Part shown: piece by piece, positions 23,676 to 31,795 of the stretch
Numbering within the stretch: position 1 is the first letter of the stretch
Layout: each line of letters opens with the position of its first letter
Translations under genes and position numbers: made by a program
Source of the DNA: Gammaproteobacteria bacterium
Lineage (GTDB): Bacteria; Pseudomonadota; Gammaproteobacteria; Steroidobacterales; Steroidobacteraceae
Assembly: GCA_003132025.1 (NCBI GenBank)
Contig: PKWJ01000032.1
Span: forward strand, 1-47,459
Direction: 5' to 3'
Length of the DNA stretch: 47,459 bases
The notes under the pieces: generated by a model
The model's database searches: none
What the model was told of the DNA's origin: nothing
Seen by the model: only the letters and a program-made list of their open reading frames with translations

Positions 23676-24200
23676 CTACGCGGCGGCCGATTGCCAGATC
23701 CGACGCCTGGGCGACGATGCAGGCGCAGGCGTTGAGCTGCGGCGGAATGCGTCGATCGAGGCCAGCAGATCGAGCGGAGAGACACTGCTGCGGCCGGCGC
23801 TGTACTTCAGCATGCCGCGCCGCGTCAGCGACTCATCGACAATCAGGACGAAGCGCGGCGGCAGGCCCAGGATGTCCGCGCGCAGATTGCGCGCCGCCAG
23901 ATCGATCACGCTGTCGCCGGCGGCGTCGGACGGCAGCCGCAGCAGTCGATGATCGTCGATCAGCTCCCCGGCCCAGCTGCCATCGGCGGCGGCAGCGCCA
24001 GCGGCCGATTGGCTGCAGGCGACCGGCCGTACGCCGCGCGCGCGAAACTCATCGCGCAGTATCTCCAGCCAGCGATCGCGCTCCAGTCCCTGGTCCTGAA
24101 AGTCCGCCGGATGAGAAAACAGCAACGCCCAGTCCCCGGCGAGCCAGTCGCGCAACAGTGGCGCTGATCCATCGATCTCCCCGAGACACAGAGTCGCCAT
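23676..24200 (-). CDS. Peroxiredoxin-like protein lacking the peroxidatic cysteine
   Basis: This 174-residue protein keeps the thioredoxin-fold start of 1-Cys peroxiredoxins: WLAGDWALLFSHPADF at residues 19-34. In true peroxiredoxins HPADF is followed by TPVCTTE with the peroxidatic cysteine; here QDQGLERDR follows. The only two cysteines are Cys5 and Cys62, neither in the active-site position. Later PRFVLIVDESLTRRGMLKYSAG resembles the family's FVIDP...RLxxxYPxxTGRN region in degenerate form. Peroxidase activity is therefore unlikely; a structural, binding or regulatory role is possible, or early decay. The start is an ATG with AAGGAG seven bases upstream, which argues that it is translated. 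No Prx reductase gene is next to it. Confidence 0.72.
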   Translation of the reverse strand: MATLCLGEIDGSAPLLRDWLAGDWALLFSHPADFQDQGLERDRWLEILRDEFRARGVRPVACSQSAAGAAAADGSWAGELIDDHRLLRLPSDAAGDSVIDLAARNLRADILGLPPRFVLIVDESLTRRGMLKYSAGRSSVSPLDLLASIDAFRRSSTPAPASSPRRRIWQSAAA

Positions 24201-24334
24201 TGCCGCTCTCCTTCGATATCGACATTTTTCCGTTACGGTCGATACTAGGAGCGGCCGCCATGACAATGCAGTCGCTGCCGAGTGACATTGGAGTTATAAA
24301 ACGAACAGCGCCGCGCCGGCGCGCGACTCAGGCG

Positions 24335-25696
24335 TTATTTCACTTTCCGTGCGCCAAGCAATGCCATGGCCGCCGCGCCGACAAACAGCACGGTCGAGAT
24401 AACCAGCGATATATGTACACCTGTCATAAACGCACCCTTGTGCTCCAGCAACGATCCGAATAGCGCGACCCCGATGACGCTACCGGTCTGTCTGGTGGCA
24501 TTGAGAACGCCGGCGGCGACTCCGGAGCGCGCTTTCTCAACGCTGCCCAGCAGCGTCGAGGTCAGCGGTGGCACCAGCAATCCCAGCCCCGCGCCCATCG
24601 CCACCAGCTGCGCACAAACCTGTCCATAGCTGCTGCCACGCTCGACATCGAGCAGGGCGATGCAGCCCGCGGCTGCGATGGCTGCGCCGGCTGCAATCAT
24701 CATCGCCGCACCGAAGCGCTCGGCGGCACGGGCCGCGAGCAGGTTGACCACCAGCACCGCCCCCATCATGGGCAGGAAAGCGAGACCTGTTGCCAGGGCC
24801 GACAGGCCGTTGATCTGCTGAAAATACAGACTGAGCACAAAGATGAGGCCATAGAAGGCCACATTCACCAACAGGCCCACCAGCGAGGCCAGCGAGAACA
24901 GGCGGTGTTGGAACAGTGATAGTGGCAGCATCGGCTGGCGCGTGCGTCGCTCCTGGGCGATGAACAGCGCAGCCAGGACAACGAACGCGACGAAGCCCGC
25001 CAGCACCCACGGATTGTTCCAGCCTCGGGCACCACCTTCGATGATCGCGCCCGCCAGACAGCCAAGCGCACCGATCGCTGCGGCTTGCCCCGCGAGGTCA
25101 AGCTCACGCTGCCGCGAGCGGGCGGTCTCGCTGGCGTAACGCCAGGTCAGCCACAGCCCGGCAATACCGATCGGCAAATTGACCAGGAATATGCTGCGCC
25201 ACCCGATCAACGCGATGAGGCCACCGCCGGCCAGCGGCCCGGCGGTGAGGGCAAGGCTGGCGCCTGCCGCCCAGATGCCCACCGCCCTGCCGCGTTGTTT
25301 CTCGTCCGGATACGCATGGTTGAGCAGGGCTAGTGAATTCGGCACCAGAATGGCGGCTCCCGTGCCTTGTATCGCGCGCGACGCAATCAGGACCGAGGAG
25401 CTCGACGCCAACGCGCAGGCGACGGAAGCCAGCGTGAAGAGCGCGAATCCCGCCATGAAGATCTTCTTTGCGCCCAGGCGGTCGCCGAGCGCACCGGCAG
25501 TGAGAATCAAAGCGGCAAAGGCGATGGTGTAAGCGCTGACCACCCACTGCAGCTCCGCCATCCCGCCACCCAGCGAGCGGCCGATGCTGCTCAGGGCCGT
25601 GTTCACGATAGTGACGTCGAGCTGAACGACACCGAACCCAAGACTCATGGCGGCCAGAGTCAACGACGTCGCGTATGAAGGAGGCTTATTGGTCAC
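24335..25696 (-). CDS. MFS multidrug exporter, DHA2 family
   Basis: This 453-residue membrane protein has about 13-14 hydrophobic segments, the DHA2 (14-helix) layout. The motifs are LDVTIVNTALSSIGRSL in helix 1, WVVSAYTIAFAALI, the loop 2-3 motif GALGDRLGAKKIF, RAIQGTGAAILVPNSLAL, and the antiporter motif C region GIWAAGASLALTAGPLAGGGL. The family exports drugs, dyes or natural toxic compounds using the proton gradient. The GTG start has no strong Shine-Dalgarno. It lies 31 bases downstream of the lytic transglycosylase on the same strand, so both may share a transcript. No TetR- or MarR-type regulator is adjacent. Confidence 0.93.
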   Translation of the reverse strand: MTNKPPSYATSLTLAAMSLGFGVVQLDVTIVNTALSSIGRSLGGGMAELQWVVSAYTIAFAALILTAGALGDRLGAKKIFMAGFALFTLASVACALASSSSVLIASRAIQGTGAAILVPNSLALLNHAYPDEKQRGRAVGIWAAGASLALTAGPLAGGGLIALIGWRSIFLVNLPIGIAGLWLTWRYASETARSRQRELDLAGQAAAIGALGCLAGAIIEGGARGWNNPWVLAGFVAFVVLAALFIAQERRTRQPMLPLSLFQHRLFSLASLVGLLVNVAFYGLIFVLSLYFQQINGLSALATGLAFLPMMGAVLVVNLLAARAAERFGAAMMIAAGAAIAAAGCIALLDVERGSSYGQVCAQLVAMGAGLGLLVPPLTSTLLGSVEKARSGVAAGVLNATRQTGSVIGVALFGSLLEHKGAFMTGVHISLVISTVLFVGAAAMALLGARKVK

Positions 25697-25727
25697 GAGC
25701 GTGGCGGCTGCCGGCGTACGCCGCGGT

Positions 25728-26600
25728 TCAAGGCGGCGTCTCCACGCTCAGGCGATCGAACACCGTCTTCATCGCCTCGATGCGCGCGAGATACACGCGC
25801 ACCTCATGGTCACCGCAACGCTGACCGGCGGTCAGCTGAAAACCGCGGCGGGCATATTCATCGCCCGCACCTGCGCCGCAGAGGTGAATCACCGCCGCCA
25901 GTTGCTGCTTGAGTTGCAACGACGCGAATGTCACCCGGTGGCGCTCCAGGATCATCGCCACATTGCGATCGAGGTAGGCCGACGTCAGTTCAACCGCGTT
26001 GCCGGGCAGCACGCGGGCATACAGAGAGTTGAACCAGCACGATTGCCAGTCATTCCATGGCCCGTCGTCCACGACGATGTGATGCCGGATGCACAGGCGC
26101 CGCGCTTCGGTAAAATTCCCGTCGGTGATCTGATACATCCCGACCGCACTCGACGCCGGCCGGTAGACCTCGAACGGTTGCGTCGTGGTCCACGACCAGC
26201 GCCAGTACGTGCGCACCACCGGATTACCGGAACCTTCCACCTGTGCGATCGCGGCCAGTAGCTCCGGAGTCATTACGCGCGTGGAGTACCTGCTGAATAA
26301 CGGCGCGTATTGCTGCCAGGTTTCAGTCGGCGTCTTATAGAGTGTGGCACTGACCGGAAAGAACAGCTCGGTCGGCTTGTGGATCACCTGATAGATCCAG
26401 TTGACGGCCGGCGCCAGCATCAGCACCGCGACTACAGCGGTGAGCACCTGCATCGCTGCCGGGGCGCGCCGGAAGGCGCGCCACCACCGTCGTCGCACGC
26501 GTGCCGCCGGCCACAGGCGCGACAGCCGGAAGCGAGGCCTGCGCCTCGTTGCGGGCCGGGCTGGTGCGTTTCGGGTGCCGGCCCGGCGCGGCCCGATCAT
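25728..26600 (-). CDS. Membrane-anchored lytic transglycosylase-like protein
   Basis: This 290-residue protein has a very basic N-terminal tail (Arg-rich, residues 1-48), one transmembrane helix (about 50-70) and a periplasmic SLT-type domain. The catalytic glutamate is in AIAQVEGSGNP, followed by the SSAVGMYQITDGNF motif, as in lytic transglycosylases that cleave peptidoglycan to 1,6-anhydro-muropeptides. The C-terminal part has three cysteines and an Arg-rich end. The start listed is an ATG preceded directly by GGAGG; the frame is open to about 26723, but that stretch is coding for the small acidic protein in another frame. The basic cytoplasmic tail is unusual for the family. Confidence 0.82.
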   Translation of the reverse strand: MIGPRRAGTRNAPARPATRRRPRFRLSRLWPAARVRRRWWRAFRRAPAAMQVLTAVVAVLMLAPAVNWIYQVIHKPTELFFPVSATLYKTPTETWQQYAPLFSRYSTRVMTPELLAAIAQVEGSGNPVVRTYWRWSWTTTQPFEVYRPASSAVGMYQITDGNFTEARRLCIRHHIVVDDGPWNDWQSCWFNSLYARVLPGNAVELTSAYLDRNVAMILERHRVTFASLQLKQQLAAVIHLCGAGAGDEYARRGFQLTAGQRCGDHEVRVYLARIEAMKTVFDRLSVETPP

Positions 26601-26646
26601 CCTCCGCGAAAGGATCGTGATAGCTGGCCAGGGGGCCCGTTGCGGT

Positions 26647-26805
26647 CTACGACCCTGATTCCTCTTCCTCGTCGTCGTCGACCAGTGGCGGCGGATTTTC
26701 CAATGCGCCAGTACGATCGTCACGGTTCACGGACGGATTGAGCTCTGGCTCGCGGTCTATCCTCGGCCGCCAGGGTTTCTCTTCACGCTTGGGCTTCTCT
26801 GTCAT
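26647..26805 (-). CDS. Small acidic 52-residue protein
   Basis: This short gene encodes a highly charged, disordered protein: a basic/mixed start (MTEKPKREEKPWRPR), a proline/asparagine centre and an acidic tail DDDEEEE. AGGAG with six bases of spacing precedes the ATG, one of the best ribosome binding sites in the region. The stop is 46 bases before the start of the lytic transglycosylase on the same strand. It has no recognisable family. It may be a translated leader or a partner for the Arg-rich tail of the transglycosylase; that pairing is only a charge-based guess. Confidence 0.65.
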   Translation of the reverse strand: MTEKPKREEKPWRPRIDREPELNPSVNRDDRTGALENPPPLVDDDEEEESGS

Positions 26806-26914
26806 GGCGCACTCCTAAGCGGCAGTGGTGATCGGGTATCGTCGCTGCAGGATACTCCACGTCAAGCTGCCGTCACACTGCGGGCAGCGGCGCTGTTGCC
26901 GGGTGCACCGTGGA

Positions 26915-28339
26915 TCAGCGCTGTTCGCTTCCTGTGACGGCGATGAATCCGGGCGAACCGGTACGAATGACACGAAGCAGCAACGGCTGGCTGGACGTGG
27001 GTTTGCTGACCGTCGCAAGGTCCGCAACATCCTCCAGACGCTTGGTTCCAGCATGCGTGATCAGATCACCGACTTTCAAGCCAGCCTGCGCTCCGGGGCC
27101 ATCATGGCGTAGCTGCGTGACGACCAGTCCGCCGACTTCGTCTGGTGCCTTGAGCGCCTTGCGAATATCGGCCGTCGCCTTGGCCACACCCAGCTCAAGA
27201 TTCGGCACCCAGGTATCCGAACCCCCGGCCTGCAGCGCATCGTCCGGGGGATCCGGCAATTGACCGGTCGTCACCGCAATCGGCAGCTCGTTACCTTCAC
27301 GCATCACCGACACGTTCACCGTGCTGCCGGGCCTCATGCGCACGACGATCTTCCCAAGAGTTGCAATTGTTACAGCGGTAGAACCGACGCTCAGCAGTAC
27401 ATCCCCGACCATCAGCTCGCCCGTTGTCGGCCCGGTCGGCTCCACGGCCGTGATCAGTACACCGGCCGGAGTATCACGTCCCAGCAGAACCCGCGCCAAC
27501 CCCGGCGTCATCGCTTGTACTTCAATTCCAAGATAACCGCGGCTTACCTTCCCATGGGCCTGCAGCTCTGCGATGACGGCGGTGACGGTTTCAGCCGGAA
27601 TTGCGAACCCAAGTCCTACCGAGCCCCCGCTCGGCGTGAGTATCGCCGTGTTGACACCCACGACCACTCCATCCGTGGACAGCAGTGGGCCTCCGGAATT
27701 ACCCAGGTTGATCGCCGCATCGGTCTGCAGAAAATCAATGTAGGGGTCCTCTTCGAGTACGCGACCGCGCGCGGAGAGAATGCCGGCAGTCACCGACTGA
27801 CCCAGGCCGAACGGATTGCCGATGGCAACCACCGGATCGCCTATGGAAACCTTGTCCGAGGATCCCAGGTGCAATGCGGACAGTCGACCTGCGCTCACGC
27901 GTAGCAGCGCAATGTCGGTCGTCGCGTCGAGGCCAATGACCTGGGCAGGGACTTCCCGGCCGTCCGGCAGCTTTACGCGCACCGAACGGGCTCCCGCCAC
28001 GACGTGGCGATTGGTCACGATCAGTCCGTCGGCACTGATGACGAACCCCGAACCCAGCGCCGATCCGCTGGCGCCGGGAGGCGGGTTGCCGCCGCCCGGC
28101 CCTGAGAGCATGCGACGCATGAACGCGCGCGCGTCGCTATCCGGGCTGTCGGCGGTCGCCCGCTCTACGGCGCGCTGGGCGGCGCTTTCACCATTTTCTT
28201 CAACCAGGACGGTGACGACGCTGGGCGCCACCTGTTTGACCAGCGCCGCGTAGCCGCCATTGGCGGCGTCGGCCAAAGGTTCAAGCAGCAGGAACAGCGC
28301 GCAGGCCAGAGTCGGACTGGTAAGTCGATCCGGTAACAT
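26915..28339 (-). CDS. Periplasmic Do/HtrA-like serine protease with two PDZ domains
   Basis: This 474-residue protein has a signal peptide (hydrophobic core about 9-20, ADA near residue 25) and a trypsin-like domain with the triad His112 (TNRHVV), Asp142 (TTDIALL) and Ser215 (GNSGGPL). Two PDZ domains follow (about 250-345 and 375-470). The layout and length match DegP/DegQ/MucD-type periplasmic proteases and chaperones. LEEDPYIDFLQTDAAINLGNSGG includes the family's conserved oxyanion region. The ATG used lies two codons inside an in-frame TTG; neither has a clear ribosome binding site. The gene is downstream of the DUF393/LMF gene with a 101-base gap, so its own promoter is likely. Confidence 0.95.
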   Translation of the reverse strand: MLPDRLTSPTLACALFLLLEPLADAANGGYAALVKQVAPSVVTVLVEENGESAAQRAVERATADSPDSDARAFMRRMLSGPGGGNPPPGASGSALGSGFVISADGLIVTNRHVVAGARSVRVKLPDGREVPAQVIGLDATTDIALLRVSAGRLSALHLGSSDKVSIGDPVVAIGNPFGLGQSVTAGILSARGRVLEEDPYIDFLQTDAAINLGNSGGPLLSTDGVVVGVNTAILTPSGGSVGLGFAIPAETVTAVIAELQAHGKVSRGYLGIEVQAMTPGLARVLLGRDTPAGVLITAVEPTGPTTGELMVGDVLLSVGSTAVTIATLGKIVVRMRPGSTVNVSVMREGNELPIAVTTGQLPDPPDDALQAGGSDTWVPNLELGVAKATADIRKALKAPDEVGGLVVTQLRHDGPGAQAGLKVGDLITHAGTKRLEDVADLATVSKPTSSQPLLLRVIRTGSPGFIAVTGSEQR

Positions 28340-28440
28340 TTTCAAAACTCGCGATGCGCGCCTGCACGGGATGATACGCCTGCAATGTACACACGTTGGC
28401 TACACGCCAAAAGTCGCCAAAAGTTAATGTGACGAGCGGG

Positions 28441-30240
28441 TCATTCGCCCTTAAGACTAACCTCAGGGTAGTACGTCCCCAGCAGATGGCGGTGCCACCA
28501 GCGGCCACTGGCCTTTTCCACGCGGTCGGAAAAGCGGTAGTCGTAGAACTGCGCTCGCACATAGCGCGGCGGTGTTTCCGGAAACGGATTTTTTTCCATC
28601 AGCGCCAGCACCGCCGGTTGATTCTCCAGCAGCGCTTTGAGAAAGCGTGGAAACCATTGCAGGCGCCGCGGGTCCTCGAGTGCCGCGAACCACATCTGCC
28701 AGTCCAGACGCGGCTGGTGCGGAATATTCCAGGGCGGCCGGCGGGTCAGATCCCCGGGCTTGTAGCGGAATTCGTATTCGCGCCAATCGGCGCCATCGGC
28801 CGAACCTTCAATGATGATTTCATCGCGCTGCGTGGTCATGACGGCGAACAAACCGTAGCCGCTGACCATATGCAGCGGCTCGAACAGGCTATCGACGGTC
28901 TGCGCCGCCGCCGGCGGGCTGCCGCCGAAACGCAGGTCCATCTGCACCAGGCTGCAGAACACGATCAGCAGCGCCAGCGCGCCGACGGTCAGCCGGATTC
29001 CCCGCGGCGGCGATCCCCGTTGTGCACCGGGCGGCAGCAATCGGCGCAGGCGCGACGGCAGGATTCTGCGCACCGCCGCATCGTCGAATAGCAGCAGGCA
29101 CAGCAGCATGGTCTGCAGGTTGAACCAGTTGTAGTTGCCCGTCATCAGGATGCAGCTTTGCAGCAGCACGATGCCGAACGCGGCAAAGAAGCGCAGCCGG
29201 CGTGGACAGAAGATCAGGAACGGCAGCACCAGCTCGACGAAAAAGGTGCCGGCGGTGAGAACCTTCAGCGTGTCCAGGGACAGGTGAGCGGCGTACCAGG
29301 CCAGCGGCGTTGGCAGCGGCTGCGTCACGAAATGAAACGACAGGGCTGACAGATTCCACCAGTTGGGATCGCCGCTCAGCAGCTTGACCATGCCGGACAT
29401 GAACATGAATCGAAACAGCAGCCAGCGCAGCAGCCAGATGCCCGGAGTCGTGCTAAAACTCATCAGCAGCGCCAGAAAGCCGGTCTCCAGCAGGAATGTG
29501 TCCCACTGGTAGGTCATGAAGTCCTGCCCGCCGTACAGCAGCGACAGATAGAGCACGTAGAGCAGCAACAGGCTCAGGCGCGGCAACAGGTTGAATACCA
29601 GCAGCAGCGACAGGCCGGCGCCCAGCCAGCACACCGCCTCGATGACGACATCGCTGGCGTTCCACCAGAACAGCATCGGCATCCAGTAGAAGCGCACCGG
29701 GCCGATGCGGGCGCCGATGTCATTGACCAGTTCTGTCAATGGCAGGATGCCATGACTGCCTATCAGCCCCATGGCCTGCACGCCAAAGGAGACGAAGGCC
29801 GCCAGATAGATGAGCCCAAGCAGGCGCAGGAACAGGAATGCGACCAGGTCGTGGCGCGGCGGCTGGTAATCCCTGCCCCACAGAAACACACTGATGCGAT
29901 AGAACGCCGGGCGGTGCGCGGCGGTGAAGGCGTAAGCGCGCTCCGCGATGGCGGCGAAGCCCGGAAGTCCTCTATAGAGTGCGAGCCAGAATGCCTTGCC
30001 GCGTGCGTGGCTTAGGGTCAGGAAGCTGGCCTTGGCGGCGCTCGCATGTCGTCCGTCGGGCGCAATGTATTGCACAGCACGTTGAAAGTCGGCCAGTGGG
30101 ATCTCGGGATACTGCGCCGCGACCTCCTGATATGGCCGGTAGCTGACGCTGTCGCCGGTGAGCTGGTGCCAGTAGCGCGCCCAGTAGCCGCAGAAGCCGC
30201 AATCCCCGTCATACACCAGCATCGGGCGTGTCGGGCGCAT
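28441..30240 (-). CDS. DUF393 thiol-disulfide domain fused to lipase maturation factor-like membrane protein
   Basis: This 599-residue protein has two parts. Residues 1-120 are a DUF393 (DCC family) domain with YDGDCGFC, a CxxC redox-type motif (Cys14, Cys17). The remainder is a multi-spanning membrane protein of the lipase maturation factor type, with QWDTFLLETGFLALLMSF, the RWLLFRFMFMSGMVKLLSGDPNWWNLSAL motif region and a C-terminal soluble part with YEFRYKPGD, PRLDWQMWFAAL and VRAQFYDYRFSD. In vertebrates, LMF1 helps fold secreted lipases; the bacterial role is not established. The fusion suggests disulfide handling coupled to membrane protein maturation. The ATG lies two bases after the stop of the upstream gene, so it is in the trp transcript unless a hidden promoter exists. 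Confidence 0.88.
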   Translation of the reverse strand: MRPTRPMLVYDGDCGFCGYWARYWHQLTGDSVSYRPYQEVAAQYPEIPLADFQRAVQYIAPDGRHASAAKASFLTLSHARGKAFWLALYRGLPGFAAIAERAYAFTAAHRPAFYRISVFLWGRDYQPPRHDLVAFLFLRLLGLIYLAAFVSFGVQAMGLIGSHGILPLTELVNDIGARIGPVRFYWMPMLFWWNASDVVIEAVCWLGAGLSLLLVFNLLPRLSLLLLYVLYLSLLYGGQDFMTYQWDTFLLETGFLALLMSFSTTPGIWLLRWLLFRFMFMSGMVKLLSGDPNWWNLSALSFHFVTQPLPTPLAWYAAHLSLDTLKVLTAGTFFVELVLPFLIFCPRRLRFFAAFGIVLLQSCILMTGNYNWFNLQTMLLCLLLFDDAAVRRILPSRLRRLLPPGAQRGSPPRGIRLTVGALALLIVFCSLVQMDLRFGGSPPAAAQTVDSLFEPLHMVSGYGLFAVMTTQRDEIIIEGSADGADWREYEFRYKPGDLTRRPPWNIPHQPRLDWQMWFAALEDPRRLQWFPRFLKALLENQPAVLALMEKNPFPETPPRYVRAQFYDYRFSDRVEKASGRWWHRHLLGTYYPEVSLKGE

Positions 30241-30242
30241 GC

Positions 30243-30965
30243 TTATACCTGGCGCACGATTCCGCCGGACGGCCTCGGCTCGATCCACAGTGCGCGCGCC
30301 CGCGCGCACAGGTCGCCGTCATAGTCGAACAGCGCGGTGCCGACTTCGTACTTGCGGCCGCTGACCCCGATGCGCCAACCGACCACGATGCAGGGTTCAT
30401 CGATATGCACGCAGCGATCGACATGCGCGGAAAATTCCCCGAGCAGCATCGCCACGCCGTCGCTGCGGGCCGCAAAGTAGCCGGGGCAATCCAGTGCGGC
30501 GCTCATGAACTCCGGTCGTACCTTGCCATTGCCCGCGGACAACGACTCGTCGGGCACCCAGGTGGCGGCCACCTGATCGTGGCCGCTCAGTTCCCCGGCG
30601 AAGATCCGCAGCCCGTCGCCGCGCTCGCGATTGGTGCCACAGACGAAGCAGTCCGGAAAGGCATGACGGCCGAAGCCGATGAAATGGCGTGAAGCGTCCA
30701 GCGCGCGCAGATAATCCGGTGGCTGCGGCACCGCGAGTTCGAATTCGGTGGGGTGCGCCCGCGCCAGGATCTCGTCGTCGTACACCAGCGTGAGCCCGCC
30801 GGCGTCTACCGTGCGCACTTCGAGCGAGCGCTGCAGCGGAATCGGCCGCTCGATGCGCACCCGCACCGGATTCTGGGAAAACTGCGCCAGCAGCCCGGCG
30901 AAATAGCCGCCGTTGGCACATCCGGGTGGACCGCAGAATCGCTCGCTGACCGTCAGACTGGGCAC
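30243..30965 (-). CDS. Thioesterase-like (hot-dog) protein downstream of trpA
   Basis: This 240-residue protein of unproven function has two stretches compatible with hot-dog folds. The N-terminal half contains GGYFAGLLAQF and VRIERPIPLQRSLEVRTVDAGG, like the dimer helix and strands of acyl-CoA thioesterases. The middle has a PDCFVCGTNRERGDGLRIFAG motif, a Cys-x-x-Cys segment that recurs in PaaI-like hypothetical proteins, and the second half repeats the strand pattern (FMSAALDCPGYFA). It begins 26 bases after the trpA stop and ends two bases before the DUF393/LMF gene. No link to tryptophan synthesis is evident; it may simply ride on the operon. Confidence 0.7.
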   Translation of the reverse strand: MPSLTVSERFCGPPGCANGGYFAGLLAQFSQNPVRVRIERPIPLQRSLEVRTVDAGGLTLVYDDEILARAHPTEFELAVPQPPDYLRALDASRHFIGFGRHAFPDCFVCGTNRERGDGLRIFAGELSGHDQVAATWVPDESLSAGNGKVRPEFMSAALDCPGYFAARSDGVAMLLGEFSAHVDRCVHIDEPCIVVGWRIGVSGRKYEVGTALFDYDGDLCARARALWIEPRPSGGIVRQV

Positions 30966-30991
30966 CGTGCGACCTCCGGTAGCTCAGGCGC

Positions 30992-31795
30992 TCAACGGCG
31001 CGCCGGCCGCAGCGTCGCCAGCCACTGCTGCGGTGATTCTCCTCGCTCCAGCACCTCCACCAGCGCCGAGCCTACGATAACTCCGTCCGCCATGCCGCGC
31101 AGCGCCTCGACCTGCTCACGTGCGCGGATGCCGAAACCGGCGCACACCGGTACGCTCGCCGCGGCGCGCACCCGTTCCAGATATTCGGCGATGTCCCTGG
31201 GTGCCGCGACGCTGTTGCCGGTGGTGCCGGTCATGGTAACAGCGTAAACGAAACCCTGGCTCGCGGCGGCCACCTTGGCGAGCCGCTCCGGCGGCGTCAC
31301 CGGCGTGACCATCTGCACCAGCGCCAGCCCATACGGCGCCAGTGCCGCGCGCATGTCCTCACTCTCGTCAAATGGCAGATCCGGCACGATGAAGCCGCAG
31401 ACACCGACCCGCACCGCGCGCTCGGCCAGGGCCGCCAGACCGTAGGCCAGCAGCGGGTTCATATAGCTCATCAGCAGCAGCGGCGTCGACAGCGGCGGCA
31501 GCGCGCCGAGTTCGTCCAGTATCCAGCCGAGCGTGACGCCGGCGCGCAGTGCCTGTTCGCTGGAGCGCTGGATGGTGACGCCGTCCGCCATCGGGTCCGA
31601 GAACGGCACTCCGATCTCGACCACATCGGCTTCGCTGGCCACGGCGGTAAGGTGTTCGCGGAACTTCCCGCGGCTCGGGAAGCCCGCGGTCAGAAATGCC
31701 ACCAGCGCCGGCTGGCCATGTTTGGCCGCGGCGCGCAGCGCCGACACGATGCGTTCGCGCGGCGCGACAGCCACCGTCGGCGACGTCGCGGTCAC
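30992..31795 (-). CDS. trpA: Tryptophan synthase alpha subunit
   Basis: TrpA cleaves indole-3-glycerol phosphate to indole and glyceraldehyde 3-phosphate. It is 267 residues, as usual. The catalytic glutamate is in ADVVEIGVPFSDPMADG together with the following Asp-Pro, the second acid in FIVPDLPFDES, and the phosphate loop in VCAGFGIRAREQ and ADGVIVGSALVE. The GTG start overlaps the trpB stop by four bases (GTGA), consistent with stoichiometric synthesis of the alpha2beta2 complex. It is the last biosynthetic gene of the trp run. Confidence 0.98.
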   Translation of the reverse strand: MTATSPTVAVAPRERIVSALRAAAKHGQPALVAFLTAGFPSRGKFREHLTAVASEADVVEIGVPFSDPMADGVTIQRSSEQALRAGVTLGWILDELGALPPLSTPLLLMSYMNPLLAYGLAALAERAVRVGVCGFIVPDLPFDESEDMRAALAPYGLALVQMVTPVTPPERLAKVAAASQGFVYAVTMTGTTGNSVAAPRDIAEYLERVRAAASVPVCAGFGIRAREQVEALRGMADGVIVGSALVEVLERGESPQQWLATLRPARR

